From: Acidobacteriota bacterium | GTDB lineage: Bacteria; Acidobacteriota; Terriglobia; Terriglobales; Acidobacteriaceae | DNA length: 8,063 nt | Direction: 5' to 3' | Assembly: GCA_019510535.1 (NCBI GenBank) | Contig: JAEKKE010000323.1 | Coordinates: 1-8,063, forward strand | Shown here: positions 1 to 5,806 of the stretch, piece after piece | Layout: every line of letters starts with the position of its first letter | Numbering within the stretch: position 1 is the stretch's first letter | Position numbers and translations under genes: made by a program | The notes under the pieces: model-generated | What the model was told of the DNA's origin: nothing | The model's database searches: none | What the model saw: the letters and a program-made list of their open reading frames with translations, nothing else

Positions 1-557
1 CTGGTAGAGACCACGATGGGCGAGCTTGAAAGATTCTGCTTAGCGAGAAGGTCGGCAAGACGTCCGGCCCATCCATTGCTACTGTCAGTCTGCGTAAGCG
101 CGGACTGCCATTCGGCGGCCTGTGCGGAGTGGGAGAACAGATTGAGAGGCACTCTAACCGTGGTCTGTCCCTTCTTGTACGGCGTAGTTAACGGCCCCGC
201 GTTGCAGAGCCATGTAGCGTGACCCTGGTTGTAGAGTGAGGCTACATTCTTCAAGCTGGGATGCAGGCCAAACAGACGTCCACCACTGGTAGCCTGCAGG
301 TTGAGAAGGCTGGTTCGATCGATAGCCAATGCGGCCCTGCCGGTGGCGTACTGCGAATAGTAGGAGTCGGCAGGAATGACAGTGTTATTTCCATCGTTGC
401 CACCGTCGAGATACACGCAAACGATCGCTCGGTAGCCGCTGTTGCTGCCCCCAGCCTGCGCCAGAAGAGGCGCTGAGATCAAGCGTGGAATCAGCGGCGC
501 CGCACCTGCGCCCATTGTTATTCGCGAAGCGTATTTAAGAAATTCACGACGATTCAT
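1..557 (-). CDS. DUF1501 family Tat-exported protein (partial, C-terminus beyond window)
   Basis: The reading frame is open from the ATG at 557 to the left edge (185 codons visible), so the C-terminal part is missing. The N-terminus MNRREFLKYASR is a twin-arginine export signal (N-R-R-E-F-L-K). A small hydrophobic stretch and an AQA-like cleavage site follow near residues 33-35, so the folded protein should be exported by Tat. Family hallmarks are visible: VYLDGGNDGNNTVIP at residues 48-62 (the Gly-Gly-Asn-Asp...Asn-Thr signature), LFGLHPSL at about 95-102, FSHSAQ at 141-146 and NGWAGRLAD at about 161-169. The start is fixed by a GAGAGGA ribosome binding site 5 nt upstream. The gene lies 32 nt behind the stop of the DUF1800 gene on the same strand, a typical pairing for these two families, so the two are probably co-transcribed. 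The family has been compared with the alkaline phosphatase/sulfatase fold, but its biochemical function is unknown; I assign no reaction. Confidence 0.93.
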   Translation of the reverse strand, partial: MNRREFLKYASRITMGAGAAPLIPRLISAPLLAQAGGSNSGYRAIVCVYLDGGNDGNNTVIPADSYYSQYATGRAALAIDRTSLLNLQATSGGRLFGLHPSLKNVASLYNQGHATWLCNAGPLTTPYKKGQTTVRVPLNLFSHSAQAAEWQSALTQTDSSNGWAGRLADLLAKQNLSSSPIVVST

Positions 558-562
558 CGTTG

Positions 563-569
563 TCCTCTC
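563..569 (-). promoter_or_regulatory. Ribosome binding site of the DUF1501 gene
   Basis: GAGAGGA on the minus strand ends 5 nt before the ATG at 557. It lies in the 32-nt spacer after the DUF1800 stop codon. It supports the chosen start and independent re-initiation within a two-gene transcript. Confidence 0.7.
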
Positions 570-589
570 ACTTATGTTGCGTACGTTGC

Positions 590-3010
590 CTATTGAATGG
601 TCTGGTATGCGGCGCTTGAAACCGCCATAAATATCAGGTCCGGGAGCATGGAATTAATCGAGGATCCGGCATTAGCGGCGATGTAATTGGTCAGTGTTGT
701 GCGAACGCTATCGGGCATCTGGCCGTGATACAGCAGATGATTGACGCGCGTCAGAAAATCATCCGTGGAGGCGGCGTTCGAGAAGGGAGATGTCTTCCAA
801 TTAACCTGGAAGCCTGGTTGTTTGTTGGTGAAGATACTGTAGATCAGGCCAAGCTTGGTGACGCTATTCGCACTGGTAAGCAGTTGCGCTTCAGGAGCGT
901 AGGTTCCATTAGCGAGCATGTGATCGGGGCTGTAATAGCTGAAGACCGAAGGCGGGCTGTAGAGGGGCTGTCCCATAGCGACGTCGACGTTACGCACCTG
1001 GTCATCCGTAAAGACGCCCTGCACTGTGTTCATAACATTCGCCAGGTAGAGAGCGGGCTCCATGAAGTGTCCCGTGGCGGGGTCGGCCTGTGCGGCGTCA
1101 TCGCCTTTACGGGCCTCTTTATCAAGCAGGACGGCCTTAACCACCGCACCGAGATTGCCGCGGACGCCGTTGCCATCATCCGCGAAGACCGCCGCGACCC
1201 GAGCGATGTATGCGGGTGAAGGATTGCTGGTTACCAGATGCTGAATCAAACGGCGGGAAAGAAATGGCCCGTAGTTGGGATGATTGAAGAGTGTGTCGAC
1301 GACCGCATCGAGATCGACCTCCCCCTTTTGCCCCGCAGGCAGCGTGACGCCGGGAAGAATATTCTTCGCGCCCTGGTTGTGCCATCCTTCCGCCATGACC
1401 ATGGGAACCTGTGCCTGGGAGCCCAGATCTCCCGCGAGGGCGTACTTCCATCCACTCAGTGCATTTGCCATGTCTGCGATATTCGATTGCGTATAGGTCG
1501 GTACCAGCTGACCATTCGCGTCAAGCACCGATGTTCCATCCTGGTTGAGCTGCACGGTTCCAATCGTCATCAACTGCATGAACTCGCGAGCGAAGTTCTG
1601 GTTGGGTACTATGCCGGGATACGCGGCATTGTTGGCATTGTCGAGATACGCGCCCATCAGCGGATTGAGCGCTACATCTTTCAGAAGTGTGCGTGCATTG
1701 CCGAAGGCATCGTTCTCCAGCAGCGCTTCCCAGAATGGTCCGCAATCTATAGGCCCACAGCCAGTGCTTCCACCGACGACATAGACATGTGAGAGCGCGG
1801 ACGAGACCCGCTGACGCAGCGCGTACTGCAGTGACTGGGTATTGCGATAGTACTGTCCGTATGAGGCCCCGGCGGCGCTGGCGTAGTCATAGGCAGGGTT
1901 CTTCAGTTGCTGATCGATCCAGCTACTCATGCCCATCTGCTGTACCTGTTGCACAGCGGCCGGCGTTGCTCCGTAGGCGGCCTGCTGCAGGAAACGCACG
2001 GCGGCATCGTAGGAGACCGGTAGGGTTTTGACTGAGAGCTGGAGTGTGCCGGTGCTTCCACCATCGGAGCCGCTCATGCTTCCCTTGATGGCCATCGAGC
2101 CGAAGTCCCATGCCTGCATGGCGGCCTGCACGGAGATCTGTGTATCGCTGACCTTGGTAAAGGTCCGCGACAGGCCATTGATGGTCAACTGCGAAAGGTT
2201 CGAGAGGTGAGTGCCGGTAATGGTAAGTGTGGTGGTGGCCCCGGCATCGATCTGCGTGGGCGTGCTGCTGGTAAGTATCGGCAGCGCGCGGCCAATGGGA
2301 AGAGCCAGTGTCGAGGTGATGGAGGGAGTAGCGGCCAGAGATGCTGTGATATGCGCGGTGGTGCTCGCGGTAATGTTGCTGCCGGCCGTATAAACTCCGT
2401 CCGTCGTGACCGAGCCTGAATCAGTACGCCAGGTGACGGTCTGCGTCGTTGAGGCGCCGTCGAGCTGTGCCGTAAGCTGTGTGCTCTCTCCTTCACGAAG
2501 AGAAGTGGCTACTGTACTGATGGTCAGCGTCTGCGCAATTCCCTTGCCGGAGGCGCCAACAGTCAGCGAGCCGGTGCTGGTGGCAAACGAAATGCTCCCG
2601 GTCAAAGTACCGGACTGATCCGGTGTAAACAGAACAGCCATGGTGCACTTCGCGTTGGCGGCGAGCGTGCCGAGACAGAGCGATGTATCCGAGTGAAACC
2701 TGCCGGTGACGTTGATGCTCTGCACGGTTGCCGCGGCGGTGCCGGTATTGCTGAGAGTAATGTTCTGCCCGGTACTGGTAGCGCCTACCGAGGTGTCAGG
2801 AAAGGTAAGCTGTGTTCCGCTCAGCGTCAACAATGGAACGCCAGATGTGCTGCCTGATGATCCGGCGCCGGAAGTCGAGTTGGGGACTGCGGATGTGCCC
2901 GACTGGCCTGCCCCGCATCCGTACAGAACGATGGATGCGCCAAGTGCAAGGTGGAGAACCACATCTCCTATGTTCTTTCTGAAAATACGATTCCACTGCC
3001 GCTCAGCCAT
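590..3010 (-). CDS. DUF1800 domain lipoprotein with N-terminal Ig-like modules
   Basis: This is an 806-residue exported protein. Residues 1-32 form a signal peptide: basic N-region, hydrophobic core VVLHLALGASIVLYG, and a lipobox-like LYGC with Cys32 as the likely lipidated residue (Tyr at -2 is slightly off-consensus). A Ser/Gly-rich linker follows (33-58). Residues about 59-158 resemble the ASPM/SPD-2/Hydin or choice-of-anchor Ig fold (LTFPDTSVG, LSNTGTAAATV, FTPDQSG). Residues about 160-238 look like another bacterial Ig-like domain, and about 244-328 like an IPT/TIG domain (ITGTHLSNLSQLTINGL). The DUF1800 domain spans about 335-800, with AVRFLQQAAYGAT, NFAREFMQLMTIG (472-484), LSRRLIQHLVTSNPSPAYI (584-602) and QPLYSPPSVFSYYSPD (681-696), all typical of the family. 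The ATG at 3010 has AAGGAG 7 nt upstream. It heads an operon with the DUF1501 gene. The enzymatic role of DUF1800 is not known; the Ig modules suggest surface display or carbohydrate/protein contact, which is inference. Confidence 0.95.
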   Translation of the reverse strand: MAERQWNRIFRKNIGDVVLHLALGASIVLYGCGAGQSGTSAVPNSTSGAGSSGSTSGVPLLTLSGTQLTFPDTSVGATSTGQNITLSNTGTAAATVQSINVTGRFHSDTSLCLGTLAANAKCTMAVLFTPDQSGTLTGSISFATSTGSLTVGASGKGIAQTLTISTVATSLREGESTQLTAQLDGASTTQTVTWRTDSGSVTTDGVYTAGSNITASTTAHITASLAATPSITSTLALPIGRALPILTSSTPTQIDAGATTTLTITGTHLSNLSQLTINGLSRTFTKVSDTQISVQAAMQAWDFGSMAIKGSMSGSDGGSTGTLQLSVKTLPVSYDAAVRFLQQAAYGATPAAVQQVQQMGMSSWIDQQLKNPAYDYASAAGASYGQYYRNTQSLQYALRQRVSSALSHVYVVGGSTGCGPIDCGPFWEALLENDAFGNARTLLKDVALNPLMGAYLDNANNAAYPGIVPNQNFAREFMQLMTIGTVQLNQDGTSVLDANGQLVPTYTQSNIADMANALSGWKYALAGDLGSQAQVPMVMAEGWHNQGAKNILPGVTLPAGQKGEVDLDAVVDTLFNHPNYGPFLSRRLIQHLVTSNPSPAYIARVAAVFADDGNGVRGNLGAVVKAVLLDKEARKGDDAAQADPATGHFMEPALYLANVMNTVQGVFTDDQVRNVDVAMGQPLYSPPSVFSYYSPDHMLANGTYAPEAQLLTSANSVTKLGLIYSIFTNKQPGFQVNWKTSPFSNAASTDDFLTRVNHLLYHGQMPDSVRTTLTNYIAANAGSSINSMLPDLIFMAVSSAAYQTIQ

Positions 3011-3017
3011 CGTTCCA

Positions 3018-3023
3018 CTCCTT
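3018..3023 (-). promoter_or_regulatory. Ribosome binding site of the DUF1800 gene
   Basis: A near-consensus AAGGAG on the minus strand, 7 nt before the ATG at 3010. It fixes the start of the lipoprotein and so of its signal peptide. Confidence 0.75.
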
Positions 3024-3163
3024 CCCGGCTTATCGGCGGGAGGTGGGAATATTGCTGCGCTGTTGCAAAATCGGGCAGTGTTGGTTGCTGCACATAAACG
3101 CCAAAAGCTGATGCCAGGACGGCACTTCTGGAAACCGCTGTGTGGACTGCCGGGATGATCCGT

Positions 3164-3169
3164 TAAAAT
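3164..3169 (+). promoter_or_regulatory. Candidate -10 box (TAAAAT) giving a leaderless transcript
   Basis: TAAAAT on the plus strand ends 7 nt before the GTG start at 3177. No Shine-Dalgarno sequence lies between them. A -10 element here would place the transcription start on or next to the start codon. No good -35 hexamer was found 16-18 nt further upstream, so this rests on the -10 box and its spacing. A similar arrangement precedes the YjbR gene. Confidence 0.4.
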
Positions 3170-3176
3170 CCCATAT

Positions 3177-4751
3177 GTGAACGGAAATTACCGTGTTCTT
3201 CGTGGAACCCTGCTGGCAGTCGCGGCAATGTTCTTCGCGTTGCACGCCGTACACCTGACTGCTGACTTCCCCAATCACTCCCCTTGGATGGATTGGGCCA
3301 AGTACACGGACGAAGGCTGGTACGGCGATGCCGCTATCCGCTATTTCCTGCGGGGAAACTGGTACGTCTCAGGCGACTTCAATCCTGCCGTCGCGCTCCC
3401 CGTCTGGCCGCTCCTGGAAGCCATCGTCTTCTCCATCTTCGGCGTCAGCCTGGCCACGGCGCGCGGCCTGGCCATCGGGGTCTTCGGCGGCATTCTGCTC
3501 GTGACCTATCTGCTGCTTCGCCGCATGCGCCAGGGTTCGCTGGTGCCTGCCGTAGCGGTTTTGTTATTGGCGGTAAGCCCATTCATCTACGCATTTACCC
3601 GGCTCGCCATCCTGGAACCATTGCTCATCCTGCTGACCCTGCTCGGACTATACGCAGGGTCGTTTCTGCAACCAGGAGCAACGGGTCGCGCCAGATGGCT
3701 CCCGGCGATTGCTCTTGGCATCATTCTGCCCCTCATGGTGCTGACCAAGACGACAGCGGTCTTCCTGCTCCCCGCTATCTTCTGGATGGTCTTCGCGCAG
3801 TCTGAATACAACTGGCGGGCGGCGCTGCGGTTCGCTCTTCCGGCAGGCGTGATCGCCGCCGCGATCTGGAGTGGATACTTCCTGCTCTTCGTCCGGCCGC
3901 ATTACCTGGCCGACTACCGCTACCTGTTCAGCGCGAATTCGTACACCAGCTTCGACAAAGAGCCTTTATGGAAGGTGATCGTCAATACCTTCCGCGACGG
4001 CATGTGGATGGGACGGGCCTCCTACTTCCTGGTCGCCATCGCGCTTGGCGCGGTCGTGCTAACCCATCGGAAAGCGTGGCGCAACCCGCTATACGTCTCG
4101 CTTCTGTTATGGGTAGGCGGCTACTTCTTTTTCCTGGCGTATCACAACAATCTTCAGCCCAGGTATTACCTGGTGATCGCGGTTCCGCTGACGATCCTGT
4201 TGGCCATCTCGCTGACGCTGCTCTCTGAGGACCGTGCCATGGCGCGCGGCGCGGCTGCTGCGGCATTAACAATCGTCGCAGTGCTACACGCGGTCGAGAC
4301 GGTCCACTATGTACGCAATCCGGAGTACACGTACCTGAATGCAGCCCGCCGAATCCGCTCCCTCATCGATGCGGACCCGCGCGGCAACCACCTGGTGCTC
4401 TCCATCTCCGGATCGAATCTGGCCCTGATGACCGGACTGCCGGCCATCTGCGACGACTTCGGCACTATGGCGCTGGACCAGCGTGTCGCCGCCTACAAGC
4501 CCGGATGGTTCATCACCTGGAATCTGGTGGAAGACGACAAGATGGACGCCCTGGCGCCGCTGTATAAGCTGACACGGGTCGCCGAGTATCCGGCACTCGA
4601 TGATCCGGAGCGGAATTTGCTTATCGTCTACCGCCTTGACCCCAAGCCAGCTACCCCCGCACCTGCGAAGAAGAGAACTCGCAGGCGGCCACAGTTCATG
4701 GCCACCTCGCTTCGCGATGGAGAGGCAAAGGTGTCGCTCGACGACGAATAA
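3177..4751 (+). CDS. GT-C / GT39-like membrane glycosyltransferase
   Basis: A 524-residue polytopic membrane protein. The first hydrophobic helix (about 9-28) is followed by an exported loop carrying YTDEGWYGDAA with Asp45-Glu46, the position of the catalytic acidic motif in PMT/ArnT-type GT-C enzymes. Further helices lie at roughly 72-92, 95-115, 121-140, 145-163, 175-205, 217-238, 280-297, 303-321, 330-349 and 355-373. Also visible are TRLAILEP (Arg142, Glu147) in the next loop and NNLQPRYYLVIAVP (324-337), a pattern often seen in this superfamily. Residues about 380-488 form a soluble, probably periplasmic, domain. The tail (490-524) is Pro/Ala-rich, then strongly basic (KKRTRRR), then acidic. 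Such enzymes transfer a sugar from a polyprenyl-phosphate donor to lipid, glycan or protein on the outer face of the membrane; donor and acceptor cannot be read here. The start is GTG; no ribosome binding site is visible. An alternative ATG at residue 18 would cut into the first helix and is less likely. Confidence 0.85.
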   Translation: MNGNYRVLRGTLLAVAAMFFALHAVHLTADFPNHSPWMDWAKYTDEGWYGDAAIRYFLRGNWYVSGDFNPAVALPVWPLLEAIVFSIFGVSLATARGLAIGVFGGILLVTYLLLRRMRQGSLVPAVAVLLLAVSPFIYAFTRLAILEPLLILLTLLGLYAGSFLQPGATGRARWLPAIALGIILPLMVLTKTTAVFLLPAIFWMVFAQSEYNWRAALRFALPAGVIAAAIWSGYFLLFVRPHYLADYRYLFSANSYTSFDKEPLWKVIVNTFRDGMWMGRASYFLVAIALGAVVLTHRKAWRNPLYVSLLLWVGGYFFFLAYHNNLQPRYYLVIAVPLTILLAISLTLLSEDRAMARGAAAAALTIVAVLHAVETVHYVRNPEYTYLNAARRIRSLIDADPRGNHLVLSISGSNLALMTGLPAICDDFGTMALDQRVAAYKPGWFITWNLVEDDKMDALAPLYKLTRVAEYPALDDPERNLLIVYRLDPKPATPAPAKKRTRRRPQFMATSLRDGEAKVSLDDE

Positions 4752-4754
4752 CTG

Positions 4755-4867
4755 AGAGCGTTTTTCCTGTTGCTGGGTATCCCGGGAGCAGCGTGCAGCG
4801 GCGTTTTCATTGCGGAAAACGCCCATAGATGCCCACGCCCGGCACTACACCTACAGGAAAATGCTCT
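4755..4867. repeat. 113-bp nested inverted repeat, REP/MITE-like element
   Basis: This element fills the gap between the convergent GT39-like and VOC genes. Its ends are inverted copies: AGAGCGTTTTTCCTGT on the left (4755-4770) and, read on the minus strand from 4867, AGAGCATTTTCCTGT. In RNA these pair over about 14 bp with one G-U pair and one bulged base. Nested inside are a perfect 9-bp hairpin (4800-4823) and a further small stem, GTTGCT/AGCAGC, around 4769-4792. The right end overlaps the stop codon of the VOC gene. No transposase is encoded and no clear target-site duplication is visible. It could be an interspersed palindromic repeat, a bidirectional terminator or mRNA 3'-end stabiliser, or both. 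That it is repeated elsewhere in the genome is inference. Confidence 0.6.
4800..4823. terminator. Perfect hairpin between convergent genes, possible bidirectional terminator
   Basis: GGCGTTTTC (4800-4808) and GAAAACGCC (4815-4823) are exact reverse complements separated by the 6-nt loop ATTGCG. The position between two converging genes suits transcription termination. However, neither strand has a T-run directly after the stem, so it is not a canonical intrinsic terminator. It is the central stem of the larger inverted repeat at 4755-4867. Confidence 0.45.
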
Positions 4868-5222
4868 AGGCCTTCTTCGGCTCCCAAAGGGCAAACATCG
4901 CGCCGGTAGGATCAAGCAGGATAGAGAAAGCACCCATCCCCTCCACCGTATCTCCATGCAGGAGCTTCGCACCGAGGGAAACAGCTTTATCGGTCGACTC
5001 CTTCAGGTTCTCAACGCCGACGTAGGGGGTCCACTGGGTGGGAGCTCCGGGCATCGTGAACATGCCGCCACCCGGGCCGGAGTCGGTCTGGAAAATGGAG
5101 TACACCCCAACGGGCATCTGGTGATCCTGGTAGGTCCATCCGCATAACTCGCCGTAGAAGGCCTTTGCTGCGGCCAAGTCCGGCGTCGTCAGTTCAAGGT
5201 GTACGAAGGGTAGCTTTGCCAT
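4866..5222 (-). CDS. VOC family (glyoxalase/bleomycin-resistance fold) protein
   Basis: A 118-residue cytosolic protein from the ATG at 5222. FVHLELTTPDLAAAKAFYG (6-24) is the characteristic first strand and helix of the vicinal oxygen chelate fold. His8 and Glu10 sit where metal ligands often occur. PYVGVENL (66-73) begins the second half and the protein ends with DPTGAMFALWEPKKA, the usual last strands. Length matches small two-module VOC proteins. The substrate cannot be told: members include glyoxalases, dioxygenases, isomerases and antibiotic-binding proteins, and many have no known activity. An in-frame TTG at 5258 would add 12 residues before the conserved fold and is less likely. AGGAG at 5235-5239 precedes the ATG, though at a rather long 12-nt spacing. 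The gene lies 48 nt after the YjbR stop, so co-transcription is likely. Its TAG stop is shared with the end of the inverted repeat. Confidence 0.88.
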   Translation of the reverse strand: MAKLPFVHLELTTPDLAAAKAFYGELCGWTYQDHQMPVGVYSIFQTDSGPGGGMFTMPGAPTQWTPYVGVENLKESTDKAVSLGAKLLHGDTVEGMGAFSILLDPTGAMFALWEPKKA

Positions 5223-5270
5223 GCCGGAAGAGTGCTCCTGTCCCGCGGTGGTGGGCAAGTTAATTCTCGA

Positions 5271-5705
5271 TCAAGCTTTCGGCGCTTTCGCTCTTGCCTG
5301 CTTCACAGCCTTGGTGGATGTGGATTTCACCGGCCGCGATTTCACCACCGTCGAAGTCTTAATCGACCTGGCCGGTCTGGCGGTTTTTGTATTCTTCGCA
5401 ACACGCAGGCGGTGTGCCGTCATAAGCGCTCCGCGGATCTGGTCTTCGCTGGCTGCTGCCAGCACCATGTGGGTGGCTCCATTGCGTCCCCAGCCGCCAG
5501 GGACAGGCAGAAAGATCTCCGGCAACTCTTCCACCAGGGGCTGCTGTGTCTCCGGATCGAGCATCAGGTTGCCATAGCCTTTGGCCTCTGCGGCGAGTGT
5601 CGCAAAAATACGTCCGCCGACGCGAAAATCGGCCGCACCCATATGCGAACCCTCTTCGGCTCCGGGAAGTGAGAGTGCGATCCTGCGAAAGTCAGCGGGA
5701 GTCAT
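5271..5705 (-). CDS. MmcQ/YjbR-like family protein with Lys/Ala-rich tail
   Basis: A 144-residue protein. MTPADFRRIALSLPGAEEG followed by HMGAADFRVGGRIFATL (21-37) is the typical opening of the YjbR/MmcQ family, which has a double-wing-like fold proposed to bind DNA. GGWGRNGATHMVL (70-82) and a closing helix up to about residue 103 complete the domain. Residues 104-144 form an extra low-complexity tail rich in Lys, Ala, Ser, Thr and Pro (for example SRPVKST, KAVKQARAKAPKA), resembling histone H1-like or nucleoid-binding tails. This fits a nucleic-acid role but does not prove one. No Shine-Dalgarno sequence precedes the ATG at 5705; instead TAAAAT ends 8 nt upstream. The VOC gene follows on the same strand after 48 nt. 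Members of this family are poorly characterised. Confidence 0.87.
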   Translation of the reverse strand: MTPADFRRIALSLPGAEEGSHMGAADFRVGGRIFATLAAEAKGYGNLMLDPETQQPLVEELPEIFLPVPGGWGRNGATHMVLAAASEDQIRGALMTAHRLRVAKNTKTARPARSIKTSTVVKSRPVKSTSTKAVKQARAKAPKA

Positions 5706-5713
5706 CGGCCAAC

Positions 5714-5719
5714 ATTTTA
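5714..5719 (-). promoter_or_regulatory. Candidate -10 box (TAAAAT) of the YjbR-VOC unit
   Basis: TAAAAT on the minus strand ends 8 nt before the ATG at 5705, with no ribosome binding site between them. Transcription would then begin at or beside the start codon. No convincing -35 element was found upstream. The 101-bp gap from here to the MFS stop (5706-5806) otherwise holds only short hairpins, 5767-5783 (TGGGT/ACCCA) and 5786-5798 (CTCGC/GCGAG), without T-runs on the minus strand. Confidence 0.35.
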
Positions 5720-5806
5720 GGACCTATCGAGAAATTCGGTTTCCGTTAATTCGTTTTTGTGGGATTTGGGTATTCCTAACCCACTCTCGCGTTGCGAGCG
5801 TTCACC

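Larger units (their letters stand above)
3011..3176. promoter_or_regulatory. Divergent promoter region between DUF1800 and GT39-like genes
   Basis: This 166-bp gap separates two head-to-head genes and must hold promoters for both. On the plus strand a TAAAAT box (3164-3169) lies just before the GTG of the glycosyltransferase gene. On the minus strand no convincing -35/-10 pair was found upstream of the DUF1800 ribosome binding site; TTGCAA and TATTCC are present but wrongly spaced. No clear operator palindrome or riboswitch-like fold was seen. Confidence 0.5.

Noticed and set aside
725..1792. Two plus-strand open frames (725-1219, 164 codons; 1238-1792, 184 codons) antisense to the DUF1800 gene
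   Set aside because: The opposite strand encodes well-conserved DUF1800 motifs through this region. The antisense translations show no family motif and are explained by GC-rich codon bias.
4284..4826. Minus-strand 180-codon open frame antisense to the glycosyltransferase C-terminus
   Set aside because: It overlaps a convincing plus-strand coding region and part of the inverted repeat, has no recognisable domain and no ribosome binding site.
5256..5258. TTG start adding 12 residues to the VOC protein
   Set aside because: The extra residues are not part of the fold, and the ATG at 5222 directly precedes the first conserved strand.
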